From: Myroides odoratus
GTDB lineage: Bacteria; Bacteroidota; Bacteroidia; Flavobacteriales; Flavobacteriaceae
Direction of reading: 5' to 3'
DNA: 64,000 bases
Assembly (NCBI RefSeq): GCF_001549985.1
Contig: NZ_LROZ01000008.1
Location: forward strand, 1 to 64,000
Part shown: one piece after another, positions 17,806 through 26,831 of the stretch
Layout of the letters: each line of letters starts with the position of its first letter
Numbering within the stretch: the first letter of the stretch is position 1
The notes under the pieces: generated by a model
What the model was told of the DNA's origin: nothing
Seen by the model: the letters and a program-made list of their open reading frames with translations, nothing else
Databases searched by the model: none
Position numbers and translations under genes: made by a program

Positions 17806-18654
17806 ATGACATTTTTAAACAAAATACTAGCTCCTGTTTTTTGTCTCGCGGCTTTTGTTGCATTTGGGCAAAAAGAAGCACAAAAAATAACGATTGGCGA
17901 ATCGATTACCTTGGAATCCAATATTCTAAATGAAACGAGAACCATCAATATCTATTTACCCCCCTACTACCAACCGAATGACACCATTAAATACCCTGTG
18001 GTGTATATTTTAGATGGGGGTGTAGAAGAGGACTTTATCCATTTGGCAGGTATTTTCCGCGTGAATGCTCAACCGTGGATCAATCGTTTCCCAGAGGCTA
18101 TTGTTGTGGGAATTGAAAACGTTAATCGCAGAAGGGATTTTACGTTTGCCGTACCCAATATTGATTTCTTAGATAAGCTAAAATACAGCAAGGATTTTTT
18201 TCCTCAATACGGTGGTGCTGAGCCCTATGCTGCTTTCTTGGAAGGTGAATTGATTCCTTATATTGATCAACACTATAACACTACGAGTGAACGTACGGTT
18301 GTTGGTGAATCTTTAGCTGGATTGATGTCTTCTTATCTCTTAATCAAACACCCTCTTGTATTCACTAATTACATAATCGTAAGCCCAAGTTTTTGGTGGG
18401 GAGAAGAAAAATTATTGGACGAGACTACGGTGTGCTTGTTGAACAAGATTAAACACCCAGTCAATGTGTATGTTGGTCTTCCAAGCAAAGAAGAAGATGA
18501 AATGATGTATGAAGTGGGGACGCGCTTCTATTCGTTCTTACAAAAAAAACCCATGATTCACGCTACTTTTGATTATATGCCCGATGAAGTACATGCAACG
18601 GTATTACACCAAGCCGTACACAATGCGTTGAAAAAAGGATTTCACAAAAAATAA
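17806..18654 (+). CDS. Secreted alpha/beta-hydrolase, esterase D/IroE-like
   Basis: About 282 residues with a signal peptide (core APVFCLAAFVAF). The start at 17806 gives a proper signal peptide; an upstream in-frame ATG at 17743 would add 21 unlikely residues. The body matches the putative esterase family: INIYLPPYY, the PVVYILDGG strand, the nucleophile elbow GESLAG, and a late His in PDEVHATVLH. Such enzymes hydrolyse esters, including siderophore esters, but the substrate here is unknown. It is monocistronic and shares a bidirectional terminator with the cytochrome gene. Confidence 0.8.
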   Translation: MTFLNKILAPVFCLAAFVAFGQKEAQKITIGESITLESNILNETRTINIYLPPYYQPNDTIKYPVVYILDGGVEEDFIHLAGIFRVNAQPWINRFPEAIVVGIENVNRRRDFTFAVPNIDFLDKLKYSKDFFPQYGGAEPYAAFLEGELIPYIDQHYNTTSERTVVGESLAGLMSSYLLIKHPLVFTNYIIVSPSFWWGEEKLLDETTVCLLNKIKHPVNVYVGLPSKEEDEMMYEVGTRFYSFLQKKPMIHATFDYMPDEVHATVLHQAVHNALKKGFHKK

Positions 18655-18674
18655 ATTATAGAACTGTACCAATT

Positions 18675-18714
18675 AAAAAAAGCTTGAGTGACGAATCTTC
18701 ACTCAAGCTTTTTT
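18675..18714. terminator. Bidirectional terminator
   Basis: AAAAAGCTTGAGTGA and TCACTCAAGCTTTTT form a 15-pair stem with a seven-base loop and a T run on both strands. It separates the esterase (+) from the convergent cytochrome gene (-). Confidence 0.85.
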
Positions 18715-18747
18715 ATTTAGATGACAATAACTGTAAAAAAGGATGTA

Positions 18748-19161
18748 TTACATGCTGCGCATATAAGCTTCTAAAGCTTCTAATTCAATATCACTCAATT
18801 TCTTGGTGATTTCTAAATTAGCCTGCATGATAATAAATTGTGCAGGATCAACAATGGCTTCTTCTTGTCCTTTCAGGAAGGAAATTAGACTCACATCGTG
18901 TTTATCGTAAATTTCAATAATCTCTCTAATACTAGGTCCAATTACTTTTTTATCTGCCATGTGGCAAGATGCACAAGTACCTTTTCCTTCAAAAATTTGT
19001 TTTCCTAAAGCAATTTTTTCTGCGTTAGTCATTTCTGTCGCCCCACCACGTTCAGATTCATATACGGGTTCTGGCATTTGTTGTTTTTCTTCTTTTTTAC
19101 CACAAGAAATCAATAGAATTGCAGCAAAAAAAGGTATCGCTTTGATGAGATAGTTACGCAT
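18748..19161 (-). CDS. c-type cytochrome lipoprotein
   Basis: 137 residues. A lipoprotein signal (about 1-20) ends in the lipobox LLISCG, so it is anchored by Cys20. One haem-binding site, CASCH (63-67), lies in a class I cytochrome c domain (about 48-137); a Met in the C-terminal half is the likely second axial ligand. The usual role is periplasmic electron transfer to a terminal oxidase or peroxidase. It stands alone just beyond the hem operon. A TACATTTG (19194-19187) is a good -7 element upstream. Confidence 0.85.
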   Translation of the reverse strand: MRNYLIKAIPFFAAILLISCGKKEEKQQMPEPVYESERGGATEMTNAEKIALGKQIFEGKGTCASCHMADKKVIGPSIREIIEIYDKHDVSLISFLKGQEEAIVDPAQFIIMQANLEITKKLSDIELEALEAYMRSM

Positions 19162-19300
19162 AGAGTTGTTTGTTTATTTGTTGTATCAAATGTACAAAAA
19201 CAATTTTGGTTCACTCTTTCACAAATCACGCCTTTTCATGTAAAAAAACGACATCTAGCCCCAATCACCTCAACGAAATATCCAAACAAGGACAACAAAA

Positions 19301-19322
19301 AAGCCCAGATAAATCTGAGCTT
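19301..19322 (-). terminator. Terminator of the hem operon (after hemB)
   Basis: AAGCCCAGAT and ATCTGAGCTT form a stem with one mismatch around AA; six T follow on the minus strand. Confidence 0.65.
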
Positions 19323-19329
19323 ACTATTT

Positions 19330-20322
19330 TTATTTATTCAGCAAGATGGCTGCTTCTTTTGCAAAATACGTAGAGATGATACTTGCTCCTGCGCGTTTGA
19401 TACAAGTCAATTGTTCCATCATGATTAAATCGTGATCCAACCAACCTTTTTCAGCTGCAGCTTTCACCATTGCATATTCTCCTGATACGTGATACACGGA
19501 TACGGGTACATTTACCGCATCTTTTACTTCACGTACAATATCCAAATAAGCAATTCCGGGTTTTACCATCACAATATCCGCTCCTTCTTCAACATCATAC
19601 AACGCTTCTTTGATTGCCTCTATGCGATTCGCATAATCCATCTGATACGTTTTTTTATCTGTCGGAATTTCAACATCTGCTCTCGGAGCACTATCTAGCG
19701 CATCTCTAAAAGGACCATAAAAAGCAGATGCATACTTGGCAGAATAACTCATAATACCCACATCAGTATAACCTGATTGATCTAATGCTTCACGCATGCG
19801 CAATACACGACCATCCATCATATCACTTGGTGCTACGAAATCCGCACCTGCCTGAGCATGTGATACACTCATTCGCATCAAAGCATCCACAGTTGCATCA
19901 TTTACAACCTTTCCATTTTCAATAATTCCATCATGTCCATAAATTGAATAGGGATCCAATGCTACATCAGGCATCACAATCATTCCTGGACAAGCATCTT
20001 TAATCGCTTTAATTGCCGTTTGCATCAGTCCATTAGCATTCCACGCTTCTGTACCAGCATTGTCTTTTAAATGATCACTTACCTTAACATAGATATTGAC
20101 TGCACGAATACCTAATGCATAGAGCTCTTTTACCTCTTTTACCGTTAAATCTACAGATCTTCTGTAAATCCCTGGCATCGATAAAATAGGTTCTTCTACA
20201 TTTGTTCCCTCTGCAATAAACATGGGAAACATAAAATCTTGTGGTGTTACAATCGTCTCTCTTACTAGACTACGAATGGACTCACTTGTTCTTAATCTTC
20301 TACCTCTTTGTAATGGGAACAT
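19330..20322 (-). CDS. hemB: Delta-aminolevulinic acid dehydratase (porphobilinogen synthase)
   Basis: Condenses two 5-aminolevulinate molecules to porphobilinogen. 330 residues, full length. The active-site lysines lie in YSAKYASAFYGPFRDA and in the MVKPG segment. At the metal site the sequence is DVALDPYSIYGHDG, where zinc enzymes have three cysteines, so this is a magnesium/potassium-type enzyme. It is the last gene of the minus-strand hem cluster, 131 bp after hemF. That gap carries a heptamer repeat. Confidence 0.95.
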   Translation of the reverse strand: MFPLQRGRRLRTSESIRSLVRETIVTPQDFMFPMFIAEGTNVEEPILSMPGIYRRSVDLTVKEVKELYALGIRAVNIYVKVSDHLKDNAGTEAWNANGLMQTAIKAIKDACPGMIVMPDVALDPYSIYGHDGIIENGKVVNDATVDALMRMSVSHAQAGADFVAPSDMMDGRVLRMREALDQSGYTDVGIMSYSAKYASAFYGPFRDALDSAPRADVEIPTDKKTYQMDYANRIEAIKEALYDVEEGADIVMVKPGIAYLDIVREVKDAVNVPVSVYHVSGEYAMVKAAAEKGWLDHDLIMMEQLTCIKRAGASIISTYFAKEAAILLNK

Positions 20323-20329
20323 ATTATTT

Positions 20330-20370
20330 GGTTTACAGTTGACGGTGAACGGTTTACAGTGCGTGTCAAC
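20330..20370. repeat. Degenerate heptamer array, block 1
   Basis: Six head-to-tail seven-base units, five of the form RGTNNAC-like: GGTTTAC, AGTTGAC, GGTGAAC, GGTTTAC, AGTGCGT, then a partial GTCAAC. It lies between hemB and hemF. Confidence 0.65.
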
Positions 20371-20423
20371 TAATTATTCATTTATTTTAGTAAAACAATT
20401 TTTGTTTATCAAGGATAGTGTAT

Positions 20424-20465
20424 GGTTTACAGTTTACGGTGTACTGTTAACCGTTACGTTAACCA
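20424..20465. repeat. Degenerate heptamer array, block 2, running into hemF
   Basis: Six seven-base units starting GGTTTAC, AGTTTAC, GGTGTAC, TGTTAAC, then more degenerate. The array covers the stop and last codons of hemF (stop at 20454), so the end of the protein is partly repeat-encoded. It is separated from block 1 by 53 bp of AT-rich sequence. Confidence 0.65.
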
Positions 20466-21359
20466 ATCCACTGGATGAGCTAATACCTCTAACAGTTTAG
20501 CTTCTTCGCTTCCTGCTTCTGGTTGATGGTCATACACCCACTGTACATGGGGAGGTAAACTCATCAAAATAGATTCGATACGCCCATTGGTTTTTAGTCC
20601 AAACAAAGTTCCTTTGTCGTGAACGAGATTAAATTCTACATAACGTCCTCTTCTAATTTCTTGCCAAGTGCGTTGTTCTGCAGTATAATCAAGGTTTTTC
20701 CTTCTTTCTACAATCGGCACATAAGCATCTAAAAAGCTATTTCCTATTGTCGTAACAAAGTCATACCACTGTTGGGTTGATTTTGCTGTTGTTTCTTCCA
20801 ATCGATCAAAAAACAAACCACCAATACCACGAGCTTCTTCGCGATGTGCGTTCCAAAAATACGCATCACATTGTTTTTTATACAACGGATAGAAAGCAGC
20901 ATCGTGTTGATCACAAGCTGTTTTACATACCTGATGAAAATGAATAGCATCATCTTCAAAGAGATAATAGGGCGTCAAATCTTGTCCTCCTCCAAACCAA
21001 GAGCGCACTACTGCTCCTTGTTTATCATACATTTCAAAATAACGCCAATTGGCGTGAACTGTTGGTACCATTGGGTTTTTAGGATGAATCACTAAACTCA
21101 ATCCACAAGCGTAAAAATCTACATCCCCTACATTGAAATACTTTTGCATCGCAGCAGGCAGTTCCCCATGCACAGCAGAAATATTCACTCCTCCTTTTTC
21201 AAAAACACGTCCATGTTCAATAACACGCGTTCTTCCACCTCCACCTCCGGGACGTTCCCATAAGTCTTGTTGGAATTTCGCTTCTCCATCCACTTCTTCT
21301 AATCTAGTTGTGATTTGGTCTTGAAGCTGTTGTATATATTGATAAAATTTTTCTTTCAT
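20454..21359 (-). CDS. hemF: Oxygen-dependent coproporphyrinogen III oxidase
   Basis: Oxidatively decarboxylates coproporphyrinogen III to protoporphyrinogen IX. 301 residues, full length. Family blocks are clear: WERPGGGGGRTRVIEHG, FEKGGVN, HPKNPMVPTVHANWRYFE, WFGGGQDLTPYY and RRGRYVEFNLVHDKGT. It needs oxygen, so this pathway branch works aerobically; no anaerobic HemN is in the window. It lies 38 bp after the unknown 126-residue gene. A heptamer repeat reaches its last codons. Confidence 0.96.
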   Translation of the reverse strand: MKEKFYQYIQQLQDQITTRLEEVDGEAKFQQDLWERPGGGGGRTRVIEHGRVFEKGGVNISAVHGELPAAMQKYFNVGDVDFYACGLSLVIHPKNPMVPTVHANWRYFEMYDKQGAVVRSWFGGGQDLTPYYLFEDDAIHFHQVCKTACDQHDAAFYPLYKKQCDAYFWNAHREEARGIGGLFFDRLEETTAKSTQQWYDFVTTIGNSFLDAYVPIVERRKNLDYTAEQRTWQEIRRGRYVEFNLVHDKGTLFGLKTNGRIESILMSLPPHVQWVYDHQPEAGSEEAKLLEVLAHPVDWLT

Positions 21360-21397
21360 AGTTAACCTGAACCAGCGTATAGGTATCGTTTATTCTA

Positions 21398-21778
21398 TTA
21401 TAGTTGAGCTATTTTAGCCATTATTTCGAATGAAAAAGCTTTGCTTTCATTTTGAATGAATGTATATAAACTTTTAGCTTTGGCTTTGAATTGATTTTCT
21501 TGCTTTGACCAATTGACCAATACATCGGCGAACTGCTCCATGCGATCCCATCCGAAATTGAATTGAAGCAAATGCGCATTTAATGCCGTTGCTTCCATTT
21601 CCAATAGATCAGCATAAGTTAACCCCATTTTGGCTAATTCAACATCAATTTCTTCCTTTACCTTTAGATCATCGGGAACAAATCCAATCGATGAAAGTTT
21701 TACGACAATCGATTCTATTCGTCTGTCTTCTTCGCTTTTAACTCCTTTGTTTAACATAAGCCTTTCTATAAAAAGCAA
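21398..21778 (-). CDS. Unknown protein inside the hem operon
   Basis: 126 residues (119 if the second ATG, at 21757, is used). I do not recognise it. It is soluble, with no signal peptide or membrane helix, and looks mostly helical, with charged stretches at 14-55 and 85-126. It lies between hemE (40 bp upstream) and hemF (38 bp downstream) on the same strand and is surely co-transcribed with them. A role in haem synthesis or its control is possible but is inferred from position only. There are no Cys or His motifs to suggest haem or metal binding. Confidence 0.7.
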   Translation of the reverse strand: MLFIERLMLNKGVKSEEDRRIESIVVKLSSIGFVPDDLKVKEEIDVELAKMGLTYADLLEMEATALNAHLLQFNFGWDRMEQFADVLVNWSKQENQFKAKAKSLYTFIQNESKAFSFEIMAKIAQL

Positions 21779-21818
21779 AAAAGTTTACGCCATTTCGTAA
21801 ACCTTTTTGCGGTATTTT

Positions 21819-22847
21819 TTACTTGTGTTCGTATTCTTTTACAGCTTCAATAAAAGCTTTTGCGTGATCTACTGGAATATGTGGTAAGATACCATGTCCT
21901 AAATTCACGATATATTTATCTTTTCCGAAAGCATCAATCATTTCATGTACCATTTTTTTAATGGTTGGAATTGGCGACATCAATCGACTTGGATCAAAAT
22001 TTCCTTGTAGTGTAATTTCTCCACCTGTAAATAAACGTGCATTCTGTGGGCTACATGTCCAGTCTACGCCTAGAGCAGATGCTTTCGATTGTGCCATTTC
22101 AGGCAAAGCAAACCAACATCCTTTACCAAATACAATAACTGGAGTAATCGGTGCTAATGCCTCAACGATTTGATTGATGTATTTCCAAGAAAATTCTTGA
22201 TAATCTACTGGAGAAAGCATGCCTCCCCAAGAATCAAAAATCTGAACGGCATTTACCCCTGCTTTTACTTTTTCTTTTAAGTATAGAATCGTGGTATCTG
22301 TAATTTTTTGCAATAATGTATGAGCAGCAACAGGATCTGAAAAACAGAATCCTTTAGCTAAATCAAAGCTTTTTGAACCTTTTCCTTCTACCGCATAACA
22401 GAAGATGGTCCACGGAGAACCTGCAAAACCAATCAAAGGCACCTCATCGTTCAACATTTCTTTCGTTACTTTGATGGCATCCATCACATAACCTAACGTT
22501 TCTTCGATGTTGGGAATGATTACTTGTTCAACATCTTTTGCTGAACGAATTGGATTAGGTACCCATGGTCCTACTCCAGGTCTCATTTCCACATCGATAT
22601 TCATCGCTTGTGGAACAACTAAAATATCAGAAAATAGAATGGCTGCATCTGGTTTTACAATACGAATAGGCTGTACAGTAATCTCAGCTGCTATTTCAGG
22701 CATTCTACAACGGGTAAAAAAATCGTATTTATCTCGTAAAGCACGGAATTCTGGTAGGTATCTACCTGCTTGACGCATCATCCAAACGGGTGGTCTTTCC
22801 ACCGTTTCTCCTTTTAAAGCTCTTAAGAATAAATCATTTTTAATCAT
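21819..22847 (-). CDS. hemE: Uroporphyrinogen decarboxylase
   Basis: Removes four carboxyl groups from uroporphyrinogen III to give coproporphyrinogen III. 342 residues, full length. Both signature segments are present: [17 protein letters not shown] near the N-terminus and [20 protein letters not shown] in the middle. [11 protein letters not shown] near the C-terminus is the other family block. It starts 36 bp after hemD. Confidence 0.97.
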   Translation of the reverse strand: MIKNDLFLRALKGETVERPPVWMMRQAGRYLPEFRALRDKYDFFTRCRMPEIAAEITVQPIRIVKPDAAILFSDILVVPQAMNIDVEMRPGVGPWVPNPIRSAKDVEQVIIPNIEETLGYVMDAIKVTKEMLNDEVPLIGFAGSPWTIFCYAVEGKGSKSFDLAKGFCFSDPVAAHTLLQKITDTTILYLKEKVKAGVNAVQIFDSWGGMLSPVDYQEFSWKYINQIVEALAPITPVIVFGKGCWFALPEMAQSKASALGVDWTCSPQNARLFTGGEITLQGNFDPSRLMSPIPTIKKMVHEMIDAFGKDKYIVNLGHGILPHIPVDHAKAFIEAVKEYEHK

Positions 22848-22883
22848 TTCTAAACCATTTAATTACGTCAATTTTAGCTGACA

Positions 22884-23540
22884 CTATTTATAATATGCTA
22901 AACAAGCTAATACAGTAGCTTCTATTGTCGGTTGACTTGCTACCACCACCTGTGTTGTAATCTCTTTAAGTGCATCTGCTGTTGTATCACCAATACAAAA
23001 GCAAACTTCAGTTGTAATTGAATTTTTTTGTAAAAAACTCTCAATACCCGATGGGCTATAAAAACAGATTCCATCTATTTTTTGCTGTATTTGATGGGGT
23101 TGTTTGACCGTTTGATAGGCTTCATACTCATCAAAAACAAGGTTGTGTTGTCTAAAAAACGCAGGCAATACCTCACGTCGAATATTTCCACAGCAAAAAG
23201 AAAAACTTTTATTTTTAAAATCTCGTTCGATTACTGTTATTAATTCTTTGGCATAATGTGTCCAAGCGAGTACTTCCCATCCTTCTTGTTCTAATAGCGC
23301 TTTGGTTTTAACTCCAACACAAATTGCTGGTTTTGTTTTCAACCCTACTGCTTTCGCGTTATTCAAGACGCTTTTTACTGCATTTTGACTGGTAAACACG
23401 ACAATATCACGCACAGTTTCAACGGCGAATTCTTGAGGAATTATAGCGATAAAGTCCTCTTCCAACCACTGCACATCGGCTGTTTGCAAGAGTTGATGAT
23501 GCGCATCACTCAATAGGCGTGTTGATAACACTGTAGGCAT
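22884..23540 (-). CDS. hemD: Uroporphyrinogen-III synthase
   Basis: Closes and flips ring D to make uroporphyrinogen III. 218 residues, a little short of the usual 240-260, and divergent as this family always is. Supporting segments are VFTSQNAVKSVL, CVGVKTKALLEQEGW, ICFYSPSGIESFL and CIGDTTADAL. It starts three bases after the hemC stop, which makes the assignment secure despite low similarity. Confidence 0.9.
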   Translation of the reverse strand: MPTVLSTRLLSDAHHQLLQTADVQWLEEDFIAIIPQEFAVETVRDIVVFTSQNAVKSVLNNAKAVGLKTKPAICVGVKTKALLEQEGWEVLAWTHYAKELITVIERDFKNKSFSFCCGNIRREVLPAFFRQHNLVFDEYEAYQTVKQPHQIQQKIDGICFYSPSGIESFLQKNSITTEVCFCIGDTTADALKEITTQVVVASQPTIEATVLACLAYYK

Positions 23541-23543
23541 CTC

Positions 23544-24476
23544 TTATCGTTTTAATTCTTGACGCAGTTTGTCCATCAACGCTTGTCCTCCATTAGTCAA
23601 CAGTTCTTGTGCGGCAAAGAATCCTAGTTTCTTCCACTCTTGAATAGGCACCGTTTTGTTGATTTCAAACTTTTCTTTTCCATCTAAAGACAAAAGAACG
23701 CCTGTAAAGTCAATCGTTTCTTCCTTTTGATTATAGGTCGCAATAGCCCCAATTGGCGCTGTACATCCACCTTCTAATGTGCGCAAGAATTGACGTTCAA
23801 TATGAGTCGTCATTTCTGCTTCGTAATCATTTAATTGACGTAAAGCATCCAAAGCAAAAGAGTCATCCGCCATGGCTACCACCACCATTGCTCCTTGGGC
23901 AGGTGCTGGAATCATCCAATCTAAGTTAATAAATCCTTTGGGTTTCTTTTTGATGCGATCAAGGCCTGCAGACGCAAAAATTGCTCCTTTCCAAGCTGCA
24001 TTATCTGTCAATTTCTGCATTCTCGTATTGACATTCCCTCTTAAATCTACAAGTGTATGTTTTGGAAAACGATTCAGCCACTGTGCTTTTCTTCTTAAGC
24101 TTCCCGTAGCTACAATCGCTTCTTCTGCTGGATCTAAAAAAGAAGTATCTCCTTTGTGTAGTAAAATATCCACTGTATTCGCTCGTTGTAATACAGCTGC
24201 TTGTACAATCCCTTGTGGTAAAGCAGTGGGTACATCTTTCATGGAATGTACGGCAATGTCAACTTGTTTATTGATCATCGCTACATCCAAGGTTTTGGTA
24301 AAAATACCCGTAATCCCCATTTCATATAAAGGCTTGTCTAAAACCAAATCCCCTTCGGATTTTACTGGAACTAATTCCGTTTGATATCCTAAAGCATTTA
24401 ATGCCTTCTCCACTGTTGTTGCTTGCCACATAGCAAGCTCGCTATCGCGTGTACCGATACGAATAACTCTATCCAT
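23544..24476 (-). CDS. hemC: Porphobilinogen deaminase (hydroxymethylbilane synthase)
   Basis: Joins four porphobilinogens into hydroxymethylbilane. 310 residues, full length. The N-terminal IGTRDSELAMWQ, the VHSMKDVPTALPQG segment and the cofactor-binding Cys in LEGGCTAPIGA are all present. It overlaps the end of hemA by eight bases and hemD follows after three, a tightly coupled operon. Confidence 0.97.
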   Translation of the reverse strand: MDRVIRIGTRDSELAMWQATTVEKALNALGYQTELVPVKSEGDLVLDKPLYEMGITGIFTKTLDVAMINKQVDIAVHSMKDVPTALPQGIVQAAVLQRANTVDILLHKGDTSFLDPAEEAIVATGSLRRKAQWLNRFPKHTLVDLRGNVNTRMQKLTDNAAWKGAIFASAGLDRIKKKPKGFINLDWMIPAPAQGAMVVVAMADDSFALDALRQLNDYEAEMTTHIERQFLRTLEGGCTAPIGAIATYNQKEETIDFTGVLLSLDGKEKFEINKTVPIQEWKKLGFFAAQELLTNGGQALMDKLRQELKR

Positions 24477-25728
24477 TTTGTCTTGTATCTAATTGAAAAA
24501 CTTTTTCTATCCATTCAATGCTATCATCTACAACTGTTTCCTCTTGTCGAAGATGATTGGCAAAGTGGGTGGTGATCTTCTGAATAATACGCATTGTCAG
24601 TACTTCAGCTTGTTCACTATCAAAGTTCTCATATTTTTTTCGATGGTAGTCAATTTCCCCATCTTTTATTTGTTCTAATCGCGTTTTTAAGGCATGAATC
24701 GTCGGAGCAAACTTCCTCATCTTCGTCCAGGCAACAAATTCCGACATCACTTCATCAATAATTTCTTCCGCTTGAGGAATAAATTCTTTTCTTCTTTCAA
24801 TCGTCTTATCTGTCATCTTTGACAAATCATCCATGTGGATTAACTCTACCATGGGATGAGAAATAACGGCAGGGTCTACGTTTTTAGGAATAGACAAATC
24901 CAGTATCGTTAGCGGTTTATCTAGCTGTAGTTTCGTCAAATCAACCGTAGGTTGTTGCGCACCTGTTGCAACGACCAATACATCCGATTTACTGATTTCC
25001 TCTTCTAAATGATCATAATCTTTAACAACCAAATTAAATTTTCCCGCAACTTCTAGCGCGCGTTCTTTGGTTCTATTGATTAAGACAATATGATCATTAT
25101 GGGTATGCTTCACTAAGTTTTCACACGTATTACGTCCAATTTTACCTGTTCCAAACAACAAGATGTTCTTTTCGGAAATAGTTGGAACATGGTCCATAAT
25201 ATATTGTACAGCTGCAAAAGATACAGAAGTAGCTCCTGAACTTAGTTCGGTTTCGTTCTTGATGCGTTTACTTGCTTGAATTACCGCATTGACAAGGCGC
25301 TCAAAGTAATTAGTCGTTAGCCCTTGTTCTTTGGCGAGTATAAAGCCATTTTTAATTTGGCTGATAATTTCGAAATCGCCGAGAATTTGACTGTCCAATC
25401 CCGTACCTACGCGAAATAAGTGACGAATTGCCTCATTGTTTTTACAAACATAGGCTACTCGTTGAAAATCGTCAACCGTGCCCTTACTATTATCACACAA
25501 TAGCTTGATCAATTCAAAAGGATGTTGAGCAAAACCATAAATCTCCGTTCGGTTACACGTAGAGATTACGATTAAACTTTCTATTCCTTCTTCTTTCGCT
25601 TGACATAATAGATTTTCTTTGGCCGTCTCACTCAAACTAAACTTTCCTCTCATCTCGGCATCCGCTTTTTTGTAGCTTAACCCAACTGCATAAAAAGTAG
25701 TTGATTTGACCTTATCTATTTTTTCCAT
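24469..25728 (-). CDS. hemA: Glutamyl-tRNA reductase
   Basis: Reduces glutamyl-tRNA to glutamate-1-semialdehyde, the first committed and usually regulated step of the C5 haem pathway. About 419 residues. The catalytic Cys lies in VISTCNRTEIYG; the NADP-binding domain has LLFGTGKIGRNTCENL; a helical dimerisation domain ends the protein. The start at 25728 is chosen because codons back to 25755 overlap a TAAATTTG -7 element (25760-25753). It leads the minus-strand hem operon. hemL, needed for the next step, is not in the window. Confidence 0.95.
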   Translation of the reverse strand: MEKIDKVKSTTFYAVGLSYKKADAEMRGKFSLSETAKENLLCQAKEEGIESLIVISTCNRTEIYGFAQHPFELIKLLCDNSKGTVDDFQRVAYVCKNNEAIRHLFRVGTGLDSQILGDFEIISQIKNGFILAKEQGLTTNYFERLVNAVIQASKRIKNETELSSGATSVSFAAVQYIMDHVPTISEKNILLFGTGKIGRNTCENLVKHTHNDHIVLINRTKERALEVAGKFNLVVKDYDHLEEEISKSDVLVVATGAQQPTVDLTKLQLDKPLTILDLSIPKNVDPAVISHPMVELIHMDDLSKMTDKTIERRKEFIPQAEEIIDEVMSEFVAWTKMRKFAPTIHALKTRLEQIKDGEIDYHRKKYENFDSEQAEVLTMRIIQKITTHFANHLRQEETVVDDSIEWIEKVFQLDTRQNG

Positions 25729-25828
25729 ACCTATTTCAATTTCAAAAGTAAGCAAATTTAACGCTAATGATTCGATAAAAATAACGCCAGAAGGACTATT
25801 AATAACGCTGAAAGAAAAAGAAAAACAT

Positions 25829-25861
25829 TTGGCAATATTTCATTATAATACAGTACATTTG
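25829..25861 (+). promoter_or_regulatory. Promoter of the AraC-hemH-hemJ operon
   Basis: TTG (25829-25831), 22 bp, then TACATTTG (25854-25861). The spacing is at the long end of the Bacteroidota range. It faces away from the hemA promoter, so the two hem operons diverge from about 200 bp. Confidence 0.55.
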
Positions 25862-25955
25862 CAGTATTAGCAAGGGTTACAAAAGAGTTTATATAGAATG
25901 ATTCTAAATAAAAAATACAAGATTACGTTTCCTTGCCTTTCAAAAAAATAACGCT

Positions 25956-26831
25956 ATGAGTCCCATAGAAGAAATTAATATAGATCCCGAATTTTCGGTT
26001 TATAAAATAGACAATACTAGTCCGCAACCCTACAGTTTCCACAAGGAGATCGGTACGGATATTATTCAGTTTTACTTCTGTTTAAAAGGCAGCGGGCAGT
26101 TTATTTACAACCACGGAGCCTATACCTTGGATTTACCTGAAGAGAAGTCATTGCTTCTATATAATCCTCAAAAACAGTTACCCGTACACTTAGAAGTAAA
26201 AAGTCAATCAGCGATTATTTGCTTGATGATTTCCATTAAAAAATTCCACTCGTTATTTTCATCAGAGGCTGAATTTATCGGCTTTCTAACGGAAGAAAAC
26301 AAAGAGAAGAAGTACTATACGGAAGAAAAAATCACACCTGCCATTGCCATTGTACTCACACAAATGCTCAATGCATCCATGCATCCTTCAGTAAAGAATT
26401 TATTTTACAAAGGGAAAACGTATGAATTACTCAGCCTTGTTTTCAATTATAACGAGGAACAGAACATAGATAACTGTCCTTTCTTATCGGATGAAGAAGA
26501 TGTACTCAAAATCAAACAAGCCAAAGACATCATCATTCAACAAATGACAGAACCACCAACGTTACAAGAGCTAGCGGATCAAATTGGATTAAACATCAAA
26601 AAACTCAAAATCGGATTCAAACAGATTTATGGTGATTCCGTATTCAGCTTTTTATTTGATTACAAAATGGAATACGCGCGAAAATTACTGGATGAAGGAA
26701 ATTACAATGTAAACGAAGTTGGTTTAAAGATTGGCTATAGTTCAGCCAGTCATTTTATCTCTGCTTTTAAAAAGAAATATGGCATCACGCCTAAAAAATA
26801 TTTAATGTCAATTAATTCAAACAATCAATAA
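25956..26831 (+). CDS. AraC-family transcriptional regulator
   Basis: 291 residues. The N-terminal half (1-175) is a cupin-like ligand domain; the C-terminal domain (about 187-285) has the two AraC helix-turn-helix motifs, LQELADQIGLNIKKLKIGFK and VGLKIGYSSASHFISAFKKK. Its stop overlaps the hemH start (TAATG), so the two are translationally coupled. It lies between divergent hem operons and is a natural candidate to regulate one or both, perhaps in response to iron, haem or a siderophore, as relatives of the PchR type do. The ligand is not evident from the sequence. Confidence 0.88.
   Translation: MSPIEEINIDPEFSVYKIDNTSPQPYSFHKEIGTDIIQFYFCLKGSGQFIYNHGAYTLDLPEEKSLLLYNPQKQLPVHLEVKSQSAIICLMISIKKFHSLFSSEAEFIGFLTEENKEKKYYTEEKITPAIAIVLTQMLNASMHPSVKNLFYKGKTYELLSLVFNYNEEQNIDNCPFLSDEEDVLKIKQAKDIIIQQMTEPPTLQELADQIGLNIKKLKIGFKQIYGDSVFSFLFDYKMEYARKLLDEGNYNVNEVGLKIGYSSASHFISAFKKKYGITPKKYLMSINSNNQ

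Noticed and set aside
23872..24384. 170-codon open frame opposite hemC
   Set aside because: It is an antisense shadow of a well-conserved gene, with an improbable Cys/Ser-rich composition.
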